The notes under the pieces: generated by a model
Seen by the model: the letters and a program-made list of their open reading frames with translations, nothing else
Told to the model about the DNA's origin: nothing
Database searches by the model: none
Made by a program: the position numbers and the translations under genes
Shown: one piece after another, positions 36,634 to 45,265 of the stretch
How positions within the stretch are numbered: position 1 is the first letter of the stretch
Layout: each line of letters starts with the position of its first letter
DNA from: Eisenbergiella porci
GTDB lineage: Bacteria; Bacillota; Clostridia; Lachnospirales; Lachnospiraceae
Direction: 5' to 3'
Length of the DNA: 64,000 nucleotides
Assembly: GCF_009696275.1 (NCBI RefSeq)
Contig: NZ_VUMI01000008.1
Span: forward strand, 84,667 to 148,666

Positions 36634-36764
36634 GTAACTGTTCAGCAGGTCAGCGCATTTACTGCGTTGACCGTAAGAAAGTGATTCAAGAGTGCTAAAA
36701 TCCATCGCCAAAGGCGATTTAGGATGGATTTTAGCAGTAACTGTGAGGGGTACTGAACAGTTAC
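36634..36764. repeat. Structured dispersed element, copy B
   Basis: The terminal repeats GTAACTGTTCA (36634-36644) and TGAACAGTTAC (36754-36764) are perfect. The first hairpin (36648-36656 with 36664-36672) has the loop ATTTACT seen in copy A. The 22-nt linker 36673-36694 is identical to 12595-12616. The second hairpin pairs 36695-36706 with 36723-36734 and contains ATCGCC/GGCGAT. A further CTGTTC...GAACAG hairpin follows at about 36791-36837. The rest of the gap (36401-36633, 36838-36904) shows nothing recognisable. Confidence 0.88.
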
Positions 36765-36904
36765 AAAGTGAGAATACATAAAGAAAAATATCTGTTCGGC
36801 AGGCCGGCAATTTTGCTGTGCTAACCTGCTGAACAGTTTGAAAGATGCATATAACTATTCCAATATCCAAATCCCTACATTTACAAACGGCTCAGTCCCA
36901 CGGC

Positions 36905-37594
36905 TTACACCTTAAATCGATACCCGACACCCCAAATTGTTTCAATATACTGCGGGTTTGCAGTATCCGCCTCAATTTTCTCCCGGATTTTCTTAATATG
37001 CACCGTCACGGTTGCGATATCCCCGATAGAATCCATGTCCCAGATCTCCCGGAACAGCTCCTCCTTGGTAAATACATGGTTGGGGTTTTCCGCCAGGAAG
37101 GTAAGCAGATCGAATTCCTTTGTGGTAAATGCCTTCTCTTCCCCATTGATATATACACGTCTTGCTGTTTTATCTATGCGGATTCCGCGGATTTCCACAA
37201 TATCGTTGGTCTTCTGCTGGGAGCTGACCAGCCTTGTGTAGCGGGCAAGATGGGCCTTCACTCTGGCAACAAGCTCACTGGGGCTGAAGGGCTTTGTCAT
37301 ATAGTCATCGGCTCCCAGGCCCAGGCCCCTGATTTTATCGATATCGTCCTTCTTTGCGGATACCATGAGAATCGGTATGTTTTTTTCATCCCTTATCCGG
37401 CGGCAGATTTCGAAGCCGTCCATTCCCGGAAGCATCAAATCCAGTATAATTAAATCGTATTCGGAGGTCATGGCACGTTCCAGCCCTTTGTCTCCCTCAT
37501 GTTCTATCTCCACCTGAAAGCCTGACAGCTCCAGGTAATCCTTCTCCAAATCTGCAATCGCTTCTTCGTCTTCAATAATTAATATCTTATTCAT
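36905..37594 (-). CDS. OmpR/PhoB-family response regulator
   Basis: 229 residues. Receiver with IIEDEEAIADL, phospho-acceptor in LIILDLMLPGMDG, the conserved Thr/Ser (LMVSAKK) and Lys (MTKPFSP). A winged-helix domain follows (KEFDLLTFLAENPNHVFTKE, VTVHIKKIREKIE, IWGVGYRFKV). VanR-like group. It overlaps the kinase gene end by 8 bp, with GGGAGG upstream inside the kinase gene... order on this strand is kinase first, regulator second. Confidence 0.95.
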   Translation of the reverse strand: MNKILIIEDEEAIADLEKDYLELSGFQVEIEHEGDKGLERAMTSEYDLIILDLMLPGMDGFEICRRIRDEKNIPILMVSAKKDDIDKIRGLGLGADDYMTKPFSPSELVARVKAHLARYTRLVSSQQKTNDIVEIRGIRIDKTARRVYINGEEKAFTTKEFDLLTFLAENPNHVFTKEELFREIWDMDSIGDIATVTVHIKKIREKIEADTANPQYIETIWGVGYRFKV

Positions 37595-39083
37595 TTTCCT
37601 CTGCCTCCCTGTATTTTCTGATTACAAAATGCAAACAGGTTCCTTCTCCTTCCTTACTGGTCGCCCAGATGTAACCGCCATGGTCCTCAATAATTTTCTT
37701 TACAATAGAAAGGCCGATACCGCTGCCGCCCATGGCGGAATTCCTTGAAGCATCCGTCCTGTAAAACCGTTCAAAAATACTTCCCAGATCCTTGGCAGCA
37801 ATGCCTTTGCCATTATCATCTATTTCCACCCGGATGGAGTCCACCTCATCCAGTATCCGTATGTTGATGATTCCCTTTGGCTTGTCGATATACTTGATGC
37901 TGTTTCCGATAATGTTGTTGATTACCTTCTTCAGCTGCTCCGGATCCGCAATAATCCGGGTGTCGGGATCCACCAGATTCGAATAATTCAGCTCTATATC
38001 CTTAGATTCCAGATCAAGCCCCACATCCTCCACACAATCCTGGAAAAATTCCGCCACATTGATGCGGTGAAAATTATAAGGGATTCTGTTGCTGTCTATG
38101 CCCGAATAATAGGTCAGCTCATTAATCAGGCGGTTCATGTCATTGGCCTTGTTGTAGATAGTTTTAATGTAGCGTTCCATCTTCTCAGGCGTATCCGCCA
38201 CGCCGTCCATTATTCCTTCCACATACCCCTTAATGGCCGTTATGGGCGTTTTCAGATCATGGGAAATATTGCTCACCAGCTCCCTGTTCTGCCGCTCATT
38301 CTGTATTTTTTCCTCGGTGGATTCCTTCAGCCGAAGCCGCATGTCCTCATAATTGCGGTACAGCTCGCCGATTTCATTGGTATCCTCCGATGTAAGGATA
38401 TATTCGAAATTTCCTTCCGCAATATTCTGCATGGCCACGTTCAGCCTGTTAATAGGGGCAAAAACACTCTTGTAAATCCACTGGGTGAGAACAACGCTTG
38501 TTACAATCAGAATAATTACAATAGCAAAGAACATATAGATAAGCAGTGTCTTGGAAATAACGCTGTTTACCCTGGTTATAATGAATACGCTGCCGTCTGA
38601 GCCATCGGAAAAGCGGAAATCAATCTGCTTTACCAGCTTTTGCATATCATTATAATAAAAACCGGAATTGGAATCCCTGCTTTCAAAACCATAAGCGGGA
38701 AGCCGGCTGAAAATTTTCTGTGTCGCAGTCTCATTGCCGGAATAATAAACCGTATTGTCCTTCCTCACCAGAATATAGGAAGACTTCTTGAAAGCATCCT
38801 CATTCACAGCCGCCAGAAAATCCTTATCCTCAAGCCTTGCAGGCTCCTCTTCGGCCGTTTCCTCCAGACTGTAAAAAATATCATCGGTTATTCCGCTGAA
38901 GGATGCGAGTGAATCGGACATGGTGCTGTAGTCCGTCGTCTCAAAACCGTATCTCAAATCGGAATTATGCACCATCACAGCGCCGATCGCCACAAAGGCA
39001 ATCGCAGAAAGCACAAGGGGCAGCAGAATAACCGTTAAAAAGGTTATCACCAGCTTTGTCCTGAACTTCATTTCATATTTCAC
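37587..39083 (-). CDS. Membrane sensor histidine kinase (HAMP, HisKA, HATPase)
   Basis: 498 residues from a GTG start after AAGGAT; an ATG four codons in is an alternative. Two membrane helices (about residues 10-36 and 180-205) enclose an extracytoplasmic sensor of about 140 residues. A HAMP linker (FAPINRLNVAMQNIAEGNF) follows, then the H-box VSNISHDLKTPITAIKGY, N-box NNIIGNSIKYI, and G-boxes DDNGKGIAAKDL and GGSGIGLSIVKKI. The downstream OmpR-type regulator is its partner. The signal and targets are unknown; the sensor region shows no domain I recognise. Confidence 0.95.
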   Translation of the reverse strand: MKYEMKFRTKLVITFLTVILLPLVLSAIAFVAIGAVMVHNSDLRYGFETTDYSTMSDSLASFSGITDDIFYSLEETAEEEPARLEDKDFLAAVNEDAFKKSSYILVRKDNTVYYSGNETATQKIFSRLPAYGFESRDSNSGFYYNDMQKLVKQIDFRFSDGSDGSVFIITRVNSVISKTLLIYMFFAIVIILIVTSVVLTQWIYKSVFAPINRLNVAMQNIAEGNFEYILTSEDTNEIGELYRNYEDMRLRLKESTEEKIQNERQNRELVSNISHDLKTPITAIKGYVEGIMDGVADTPEKMERYIKTIYNKANDMNRLINELTYYSGIDSNRIPYNFHRINVAEFFQDCVEDVGLDLESKDIELNYSNLVDPDTRIIADPEQLKKVINNIIGNSIKYIDKPKGIINIRILDEVDSIRVEIDDNGKGIAAKDLGSIFERFYRTDASRNSAMGGSGIGLSIVKKIIEDHGGYIWATSKEGEGTCLHFVIRKYREAEENE

Positions 39084-39176
39084 ATCCTTCCCTGAGTATC
39101 CATTGTTATTCTACCATAAAAAGAAAACCTAATTATAAAAACGAAAAAATAAATTTCTAAAAAAATTATAAACATG

Positions 39177-39222
39177 TTGACAGAATTGAAAAGCTTTGCT
39201 ATAGTAACAGTAACGATTATCA
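39177..39222 (+). promoter_or_regulatory. perR promoter with Fur/PerR-type box
   Basis: TTGACA (39177-39182), 17-bp spacer, TATAGT (39200-39205), followed at once by TAACGATTATCATTTTTA, which contains half of the classic GATTATCATT Fur-family box. Autoregulation of the downstream fur/perR gene is likely. Confidence 0.75.
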
Positions 39223-39246
39223 TTTTTAGCAGAAAGGAGGCAGAAA

Positions 39247-39648
39247 ATGACGCTGAAATACAGCCGTCAACGGGAAGCCATCAAAGATTTCCTGATGACA
39301 AGGAATGACCATCCGACGGCAGATGTAGTTTACAGCAATGTGAGAACAGAATTTCCCAACATCAGTCTTGGTACTGTTTACAGAAATCTTACGCTGTTGG
39401 CAGATCTTGGAGAAATAGCAAGATTACGCGTCGGCGACGGTGTGGATCATTTTGATGCAGACACCAGTCCTCATTATCATTTTGTCTGCAGCGACTGCGG
39501 AAGTGTAATTGATTTGGAAATGGATAGCATTGACAGCATCAATCAAACGGCCGCCAAAAATTTTGACGGACAGATAGCCGGCCATATCACTTATTTTTAC
39601 GGCCTTTGTCCCCATTGTAAAGAGAAGAAGCTGAAAGCTCTTTCTTAA
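39247..39648 (+). CDS. perR: Fur-family regulator, PerR-like peroxide sensor
   Basis: 133 residues. An N-terminal winged helix (YSRQREAIKDFLM, LGTVYRNLTLLADLGEI) is followed by the dimerisation domain with the regulatory-metal segment VDHFDADTSPHYHFVCSDCG and the structural zinc pairs CxxC (CSDC and CPHC). The HFD..TSPHxHF layout and the rubrerythrin gene 78 bp downstream favour PerR over Fur, but by eye this is not decisive. Start behind AAAGGAGG. It senses peroxide through metal-catalysed His oxidation and represses oxidative-stress genes. Confidence 0.88.
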   Translation: MTLKYSRQREAIKDFLMTRNDHPTADVVYSNVRTEFPNISLGTVYRNLTLLADLGEIARLRVGDGVDHFDADTSPHYHFVCSDCGSVIDLEMDSIDSINQTAAKNFDGQIAGHITYFYGLCPHCKEKKLKALS

Positions 39649-39726
39649 AAACCAGCCATCCGCAACTCCCGGTTTCCGGAGTAGTTGTAATAAAAAATAT
39701 ATTAAAATTAAAAGGAGAAAAAAATT

Positions 39727-40269
39727 ATGAAATTCGTATGTCAGGTATGTGGTTATGTTTATGAAGGCGAAAAAGCACCGGAGAAATGCCCCGTTTGCGG
39801 AGCTCCCGCAGAAAAATTCACCGCACAGAGCGGAACAATGGAATGGGCTGCTGAGCACGTTGTAGGTGTTGCCCAGGGTGCAAGCGAAGATATCATGGAA
39901 GACCTGAGAGCTAACTTCGCAGGAGAATGCTCTGAAGTAGGTATGTACCTCGCAATGGCAAGAGTTGCCCACAGAGAAGGCTATCCTGAAATCGGTCTTT
40001 ACTGGGAAAAAGCTGCTTATGAAGAAGCAGAGCATGCTGCAAAATTCGCAGAGCTGCTTGGCGAAGTAGTAACTGATTCCACAAAGAAGAACCTGGAAAT
40101 GAGAGTAGAAGCAGAAAACGGCGCAACCGCTGGTAAATTCGACCTGGCTAAGCGCGCAAAGGCTGCCAACCTTGACGCTATCCATGACACCGTTCATGAA
40201 ATGGCAAGAGATGAAGCTCGTCACGGCAAGGCATTCCAGGGCTTACTGGAGAGATACTTCGGCAAATAA
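39727..40269 (+). CDS. rbr: Rubrerythrin (reverse type, N-terminal rubredoxin domain)
   Basis: 180 residues. The rubredoxin-like iron site is at the N-terminus ([12 protein letters not shown]...[12 protein letters not shown]), followed by a ferritin-like di-iron domain with two ExxH motifs (EEAEHAAKF and DEARHGKAF) and Glu ligands in [12 protein letters not shown]. Domain order is that of reverse rubrerythrins, which reduce H2O2 and O2 in clostridia using NADH-linked electron donors. Start behind AAAAGGAG. It follows the PerR-like gene and is probably in its regulon. An imperfect CAACTCCCGG/CCGGAGTAGTTG hairpin in the gap (about 39663-39688) may act as a processing or partial termination site. 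Confidence 0.96.
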   Translation: MKFVCQVCGYVYEGEKAPEKCPVCGAPAEKFTAQSGTMEWAAEHVVGVAQGASEDIMEDLRANFAGECSEVGMYLAMARVAHREGYPEIGLYWEKAAYEEAEHAAKFAELLGEVVTDSTKKNLEMRVEAENGATAGKFDLAKRAKAANLDAIHDTVHEMARDEARHGKAFQGLLERYFGK

Positions 40270-40314
40270 TATTGGGAACTCCTCCAAGAGATCTATATAA
40301 ATTCACACAAAAGG

Positions 40315-40349
40315 CATCCCGGATTCCATTGGAATCCGGGATGTTTTTT
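40315..40349 (+). terminator. Terminator after rubrerythrin
   Basis: CATCCCGGATTCC and GGAATCCGGGATG pair with a very short loop, followed by six T. Confidence 0.95.
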
Positions 40350-40394
40350 CATAGGAAATCTCATAAATAAAAGAATCCAAGACTAAAATATCAC

Positions 40395-41345
40395 TCAGGC
40401 CACCGTGCCCGCCGCCCTGATGAATAAAATCACTAATAAAAAGAAAAAGGATTCCGGGACGGCATCAGTAGCGCTTCCTATACCGGACATGGCGCAATGA
40501 AATCTTGTCGCCTGATGATCGCAGCCCGGCACATAGCCGCCGCTGCGAATCACCGGGAGAATCCGCTCGAATTCCCTGTCTATTGCATCCTTCCCCTGTT
40601 CAATCACAAGCTTATTAAAGCCCCCGATAAATTTCAGCCTGGGATAAAGCTCCCTGACCTTAACAATATCCATTCCCGCATTCACATCCATGGGAAGGAA
40701 ACCATCCACGCCCGCAGCAATAAACTGTGGAATCAGCCTGTTAAAATCACCATCCGTATCCACAAAAATATTTTTCACTCCCTTTTCCTTCAGAAAAGGG
40801 AACAGCTGTCTCCTCCTCAAAAAGCATGACCTCCGGCTGGATAATATCAAATATTTTCCCATGCTTTTCCCGGAAAACCTCCACCGCAAACCGGTTCATA
40901 TCATGGATTACCTTAGGCATGTCGTAAAAGGCATACATCTGCCCCTCGATTCCCAGCAGCGTACGGGGCAGCCAGAAGAAGCCCTGCGCCCTGAAGCGCA
41001 GTGAAAAATCGCCTCTTTTGTGGGCCTGCGCATATTTCCCATAAACCTTCCCGATATTTTCGTCGGTACAATACAGCTCCAGATGCTCCCTTACCTTATC
41101 CTTCAGCGTATACCAGTCCTTTTCCTCCTCCACCGGCGCCTTCAGTTCCTCCACAAGATTGCTGTTTTTATGGTACTTTCTTATCCAGCCATCGGTATCC
41201 AGCCTGACGACATAAGTTAAGGTTTCCTCTAGGACCGTCGTATCAAAGCATGCAAAGGGAATACGGAAGGCCATGCGCTTCACTCCGTCAAACCCCAGGT
41301 ATTTTTCATATTCATACACCGGCTCCGTCATTTCATCGCACAGAT
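40395..41345 (-). pseudogene. Decayed uroporphyrinogen-decarboxylase-like (URO-D/MtaA) gene, minus strand
   Basis: Recognisable URO-D-fold segments appear in two frames: EYEKYLGFDGVKRMAFRIPF to FDIIQPEVMLFEEE (41345-40825), then LFPFLKEKGVKNIFVDTDGD through GGFNKLVIEQGKDAIDREFE to GGYVPGCDHQ (about 40815-40490). Between them about 25 residues normally present (the GPLISP-type region) are missing and the frame changes. The 3' end shifts frame again after GCDHQAT. The 5' end is lost: homology stops near 41345, where sequence of an opposite-strand URO-D gene begins. In this family such proteins act on tetrapyrroles or transfer methyl groups from corrinoids; this copy cannot be functional as read. 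Confidence 0.85.
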
Positions 41346-42018
41346 ATCGTGACCGTTTTACGGTAGCCGGATTCGGCTTCTGCATGTTCGAGCGTGCCTG
41401 GAGCCTGATGGGAATGGAAAATATACTGATGAACATGCTGCTTTGCCCGGATGAGCTGGATGCACTTTTTGACCGCATTTGTGACTACTCCTCCCCATGA
41501 TCGATCTGGCACTGGAATACGGTGTTGACGCCGTCTATTTCGGAGACGACTGGGGACAGCAGAGAGGGCTTATTATGGGTCCTGACCATTGGCGTCATTT
41601 TCTGAAGCCCCGAATGGCAAGGCTTTATGCCAGGGTAAAGGAAAAGGGAAAATACGTCATTCAGCACTCCTGCGGTGACTGCCATGAAATTTTCCCTGAT
41701 TTAATCGAAATCGGACTGGACTGTTATCAGACCTTTCAGCCGGAAATCTATGATATTGCGGAAATGAAACGGCTCTATGGCAAGGAGCTGACCTTCTGGG
41801 GCGGAATATCCACCCAACAGTGCCTGCCTTATGCCACACCGGACGGGGTCTGCAATGAAATCCGCCGGGTTTCCAGCATCCTGCGCAAGGGCGGCGGCTA
41901 TATACTGGCTCCCACACACGCTTTATCCTTCGATGTACCGCCTGAGAACATCCTGAAAATGGCGGAGGTGTTCCATCATCAGGACAAATACCTTTCCGCT
42001 GAAACCATCCGTGAATAA
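41346..42018 (+). pseudogene. Decayed uroporphyrinogen-decarboxylase-like (URO-D/MtaA) gene, plus strand
   Basis: The C-terminal two-thirds of a URO-D-like protein. The first segment, FTVAGFGFCMFERAWSLMGM to ALFDRICDYSSP, is in one frame and hits a TGA at 41498-41500. Reading continues in another frame from MIDLALEYGVDAVYFGDDWG to the family's normal end (HHQDKYLSAETIRE), including HSCGDCHEI and the GGISTQQCLP barrel strand. The N-terminal third is missing. The downstream frame (41497-42018) could still be translated as a 173-residue fragment, but lacks a good ribosome site. Confidence 0.85.
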
Positions 42019-42052
42019 TATCCTTTCCGCCTCATCCTTCCGCAAGCAGCCT

Positions 42053-42094
42053 AAAAAAGAGCTGTACGCACCATGCCGTGCGTCAGCTCTTTTT
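42053..42094. terminator. Bidirectional terminator
   Basis: AAGAGCTG-ACGCAC and GTGCGT-AGCTCTT pair around CATGCC, with A-run before and T-run after, so it works for both the plus-strand URO-D remnant and the minus-strand ahcY. The rest of 42095-42234 shows nothing recognisable. Confidence 0.9.
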
Positions 42095-42234
42095 ACCACA
42101 GCAGCTTTTTACCGCCGCTGTCATCGCTTATCCATTTCACTGTTATATATTTCCGCGCAGCTGCTCTAATCCTTCGCAGTTACTTTTCCCCGATACTGAT
42201 TCCCCGGGCGATACTGATTTCCCGGTGTTCTTGT

Positions 42235-43482
42235 TTATACCAGGGATTTATTCAGATAAGCCTCCTGCTCCGCAGTCAGCGTATCGATTTCCTTCCCAAT
42301 AAAACGTAGCTTTCTCCCCGCCACATCCTCATCAATTTCCACCGGCACATCGATGAGCATCTCTGTCATTTCACGGCCATGCTCCACCAGATATTTCGCG
42401 GAAAGCGCCTGAATGGCAAAGCTCATATCCATGATTTCCGCCGGATGTCCGTCTCCTGCCGCCAGGTTAACAAGACGGCCCTCAGCCAGAACGAAAATCC
42501 ACTGGCCGGTAGGCAGCTTATAGCCCATGATATTTTTACGCATTTCCTTTGTCTCCACAGCGATTTTACGAAGGCCCGCCATGTCGATTTCGCAGTCAAA
42601 ATGTCCGGCATTGCACAGAATAGCGCCTTCCTTCATCACAGCAAAATCCTCTTCATCAATTACCTTGTCACAGCCCGTTACCGTCACAAAGAAATCGCCG
42701 ATTTTGGCAGCTTCCTTCATGGGCATTACCTCAAAGCCGTCCATTACCGCTTCGATAGCCCTCACCGGATTGATTTCCGTTACAATCACCTTGGCGCCCA
42801 GGCCCTTTGCCCTCATGGCAACACCCTTGCCGCACCAGCCATAACCGGCTACCACAACATTCTTTCCGGCTACAATCAGGTTGGTGGTACGCATCACGCC
42901 ATCCCATACGGACTGGCCCGTACCATACCTGTTATCAAAAAAGTGCTTGCACTGCGCATTGTTGACACGGATCATAGGGAACTTCAAGTCCCCAGCCCTG
43001 TTCATGGCCTCCAGGCGGATAATGCCTGTGGTGGTTTCTTCGCAGCCGCCCAGGATATTGGGGATCAGCTCCTGCATTTCCGTATGAACCATATGCACCA
43101 GATCCCCGCCGTCATCAATGATGATATTAGGACCTGCGGACAGTACCGCACGGATATGTGCATTGTATTCTTCTTCCGTTGCTCCATACCAGGCATGAAC
43201 CTCCAGCCCGGCCTTAACCAGCGCCGCCGCCACATCATCCTGTGTGGAAAGAGGATTTGATCCGGTTACATACATTTCAGCGCCGCCTGCCGCCAGCACC
43301 TTACACAAATACGCGGTTTTCGCCTCAAGATGAACGGAAAGCGTGACTTTTTTCCCGGCAAACGGTTTGCTCTGGCTGAATTCCTCTTCCAGCATCCGAA
43401 GCAGATCACAGTTTCTTCTGACCCATTCGATCTTCTGCTCGCCGGATTCGGCCAGGTTAATGTCTCTGATTTCGCTACTCAT
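42235..43482 (-). CDS. ahcY: Adenosylhomocysteinase
   Basis: 415 residues from the ATG at 43482 behind AGGAGGAACTAAT. It splits S-adenosylhomocysteine into adenosine and homocysteine, keeping methyltransferases free of product inhibition. Family motifs: SVHLEAKTAYL, CNPLSTQDDVAAA-type (here GSNPLSTQDD), EETTTG, the catalytic NRYGTGQSVWDG, NAD-site VVAGYGWCGKGVA, TVTGCDKVI, LCNAGHFDCEID and RLVNLAAGDGHP. The form is the shorter type found in many anaerobes and archaea. It is a single-gene unit ahead of a bidirectional terminator. No SAH or SAM riboswitch was recognised in its leader. Confidence 0.96.
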   Translation of the reverse strand: MSSEIRDINLAESGEQKIEWVRRNCDLLRMLEEEFSQSKPFAGKKVTLSVHLEAKTAYLCKVLAAGGAEMYVTGSNPLSTQDDVAAALVKAGLEVHAWYGATEEEYNAHIRAVLSAGPNIIIDDGGDLVHMVHTEMQELIPNILGGCEETTTGIIRLEAMNRAGDLKFPMIRVNNAQCKHFFDNRYGTGQSVWDGVMRTTNLIVAGKNVVVAGYGWCGKGVAMRAKGLGAKVIVTEINPVRAIEAVMDGFEVMPMKEAAKIGDFFVTVTGCDKVIDEEDFAVMKEGAILCNAGHFDCEIDMAGLRKIAVETKEMRKNIMGYKLPTGQWIFVLAEGRLVNLAAGDGHPAEIMDMSFAIQALSAKYLVEHGREMTEMLIDVPVEIDEDVAGRKLRFIGKEIDTLTAEQEAYLNKSLV

Positions 43483-43608
43483 ATTAGTTCCTCCTAAAAT
43501 TTGCAGTTTCCGTCCCCGCCCAGGGAACGGCATACATTACATTCACCAGCCGAATTTTTATTATAGTGATGGTCGTCTGTCCTGTCATCACTGGAGTATT
43601 CCGTTCTT

Positions 43609-43637
43609 ATGGTAGCAAAGATACTGTGAAAATGCAA
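43609..43637 (-). promoter_or_regulatory. ahcY promoter
   Basis: On the minus strand TTGCAT (43632-43637), 17-bp spacer, TACCAT (43609-43614). The leader of about 120 nt contains a short GTGATGACAGG...CCATCAC hairpin of unknown use. Confidence 0.65.
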
Positions 43638-43701
43638 GACCGTGCCCTGGTTTTTCCTCCTGATTTGTCCTATATTGTTACGGTTCACGCCGCACTTATG
43701 G

Positions 43702-43725
43702 CCGGGACCTGTTTGTCCCGGATTT
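43702..43725. terminator. Hairpin after the acetyltransferase gene
   Basis: CCGGGAC/GTCCCGG with a 6-nt loop, followed on the plus strand by ATTTTATT. On the minus strand it lies directly after the GNAT gene but lacks a T-run, so efficiency there is doubtful. Confidence 0.5.
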
Positions 43726-43744
43726 TATTCCTCTTTTTACGCCG

Positions 43745-44350
43745 TCACCACTGTTTTCCGCCCGCCTCCCATTCCTCACGCAGCATACGGTATTCCACCC
43801 GATCCCTCATTTTCCCGTGCATCCAGACTTTTTTCTTCATATCCGCTTCCTTTATCAGTCCGCACTTTTTCATCACCTTTTCGGAACCTTTATTTTCCGG
43901 GTCACAACCGGTCGTCAGCCGGAATACCCCATTCTCCTCAAATGCGAAACGCAGCACCTCCGCAAACGCCTCTGACATATATCCCCTGCCCCAGAACCTT
44001 TTCCTGCTGAAATACCCGGCGTGAACCAGCTTTCCCACCGGTGCCTCCTCCGTAACCGTATAGCCGATCTCCCCTATCAGCTCTCCTGTTCCCTTCTCCT
44101 CCATTCGTAGGAAATACTCTCTCCTGGGCTGTGCCGTCACCGCCCTGACCGAGGTTTCCAAATCCCGCCGGGATTCTTCCAGGCTGTGAGTCATAATGTC
44201 CGGCAGATAATACATCACCTCCGGATCAGACAGCATTTCGTGATGGCTTTCCAGATCCTCCAGCCTGTGATCCCTGAGAATCATACGCGCGGTTTCCAGC
44301 CGGATCGCTCCCAGCACCGCATTCTGTGTCTCCTTTATAAAATCAGTCAT
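43745..44350 (-). CDS. GNAT family N-acetyltransferase (RimJ/RimL-like)
   Basis: 201 residues. The opening strand LETARMILRDHRLEDLESHH, acetyl-CoA loop FSRKRFWGRGYMSEAFAEVL (the RxxGxG/A P-loop) and NKGSEKVMKKCGLIKEADM are typical of the RimJ/RimL group that acetylates protein or small-molecule amines. The substrate is unknown. It follows the methyltransferase gene by 57 bp on the same strand, and the start is behind AAGAGATGAGAT. Cytoplasmic, no signal peptide. Confidence 0.92.
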   Translation of the reverse strand: MTDFIKETQNAVLGAIRLETARMILRDHRLEDLESHHEMLSDPEVMYYLPDIMTHSLEESRRDLETSVRAVTAQPRREYFLRMEEKGTGELIGEIGYTVTEEAPVGKLVHAGYFSRKRFWGRGYMSEAFAEVLRFAFEENGVFRLTTGCDPENKGSEKVMKKCGLIKEADMKKKVWMHGKMRDRVEYRMLREEWEAGGKQW

Positions 44351-44407
44351 ATCTCATCTCTTCCCGGTTATTCTCAAATACTTTTTCTCAGCTTTTCAAA
44401 GTATTTT

Positions 44408-45172
44408 TCAAAAACCACCGTTCTCCTTCCCGCCGTTCTCAGGCAGCTTCCTCGCAAAAACAGTATCCATACAATGCTTATGCCCAATCCTGCCGCTGCG
44501 GCAGTCAAAAACTGTCTCCCTGCATTCCTCAAGCAGCCAGTCCCTGTAATAGGTAAAAAGCTCTCCGGACACCCAGTTTTCCCCGCCGTCCGAATCAGGC
44601 GGCACGGGAATAAACGGTTTTTCCACGAACACATTAATTGCATGCATGCCGCCAGGCGCAGTATGGGCAATATAATTCTCCAAGATTTCCCTGCGCAGCT
44701 TCCGCAGGATATGATGGAAAACCCCGGAGCTGTATATTACGTCAAACTCCTCATCCAGCCGGTAATCATGAAGATCCGCCCTGAAAAAGTTAACCTCCAC
44801 CTGATGGATATCCGCCAGCCGCTTCGCCTTCTCAATTCCGGACTCCGTCACATCAAATGCCGTTACCTGATATCCGTTTCTTGCAAAAAAGACTGCGTCT
44901 TTCCCTTCCCCGCAGCCCACCTCAAGCAGCCGCAGCGGCCTGGTGGGATAGCATCTGCGCAAAAGCTCCAGACACATTTCTCCGGGCATAGTTCCCCAAT
45001 AATATTCCTCAATTTTATAACGCTCTTCATAAGGCGTTACCGCTTTCTTTTTCGGGATATATCCCATATATCCCCTGGATTTCCTGAATCTTGCAATATT
45101 TTCTGCCAGCCGTAGTTCCATCCTGCTCCAATCCGTATGCTGAAAGAGCATACAATTTTTATTAACTGCCAT
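44408..45172 (-). CDS. Class I SAM-dependent methyltransferase (TehB-like)
   Basis: 254 residues. SAM-binding motif I LRLLEVGCGEGKDAVFFARN, acidic motif FDVTESGIEKAKRL, motif II FRADLHDYRLDEEFDVIYSSG and post-motif region FHHILRKLRREILENYI. The C-terminal part (EKPFIPVPPDSDGGENWVSG, LLEECRETVFDCRSGRIGHKH) resembles tellurite-resistance TehB and related small-molecule methyltransferases. About 50 residues precede the core; an ATG at 45121 behind GGAGCAGG is an alternative start. Likely substrate unknown. Confidence 0.9.
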   Translation of the reverse strand: MAVNKNCMLFQHTDWSRMELRLAENIARFRKSRGYMGYIPKKKAVTPYEERYKIEEYYWGTMPGEMCLELLRRCYPTRPLRLLEVGCGEGKDAVFFARNGYQVTAFDVTESGIEKAKRLADIHQVEVNFFRADLHDYRLDEEFDVIYSSGVFHHILRKLRREILENYIAHTAPGGMHAINVFVEKPFIPVPPDSDGGENWVSGELFTYYRDWLLEECRETVFDCRSGRIGHKHCMDTVFARKLPENGGKENGGF

Positions 45173-45225
45173 TTTTACAGCCCTATTGTAACACGAACCG
45201 GATCCCTGGAAAATAACGGGGCATT

Positions 45226-45255
45226 AGAAAAACCGGCAGAAATCAACTGCCGGTT
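45226..45255 (-). terminator. Terminator after the aldo/keto reductase remnant
   Basis: On the minus strand AACCGGCAG and CTGCCGGTT pair across 7 nt, followed by TTTCTAAT. Confidence 0.9.
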
Positions 45256-45265
45256 GTAAAATCTC

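Noticed and set aside
39084..39176. Separate small gene upstream of perR
   Set aside because: AT-rich leader without a start codon and ribosome site; only the perR promoter is supported.
43483..43608. Possible SAM or SAH riboswitch upstream of ahcY
   Set aside because: The leader has only a short hairpin and lacks the conserved cores of these riboswitches.
43702..43725. Terminator serving a plus-strand gene
   Set aside because: There is no plus-strand gene upstream; the T-rich side may be fortuitous, so it is listed only as a hairpin of doubtful strand.
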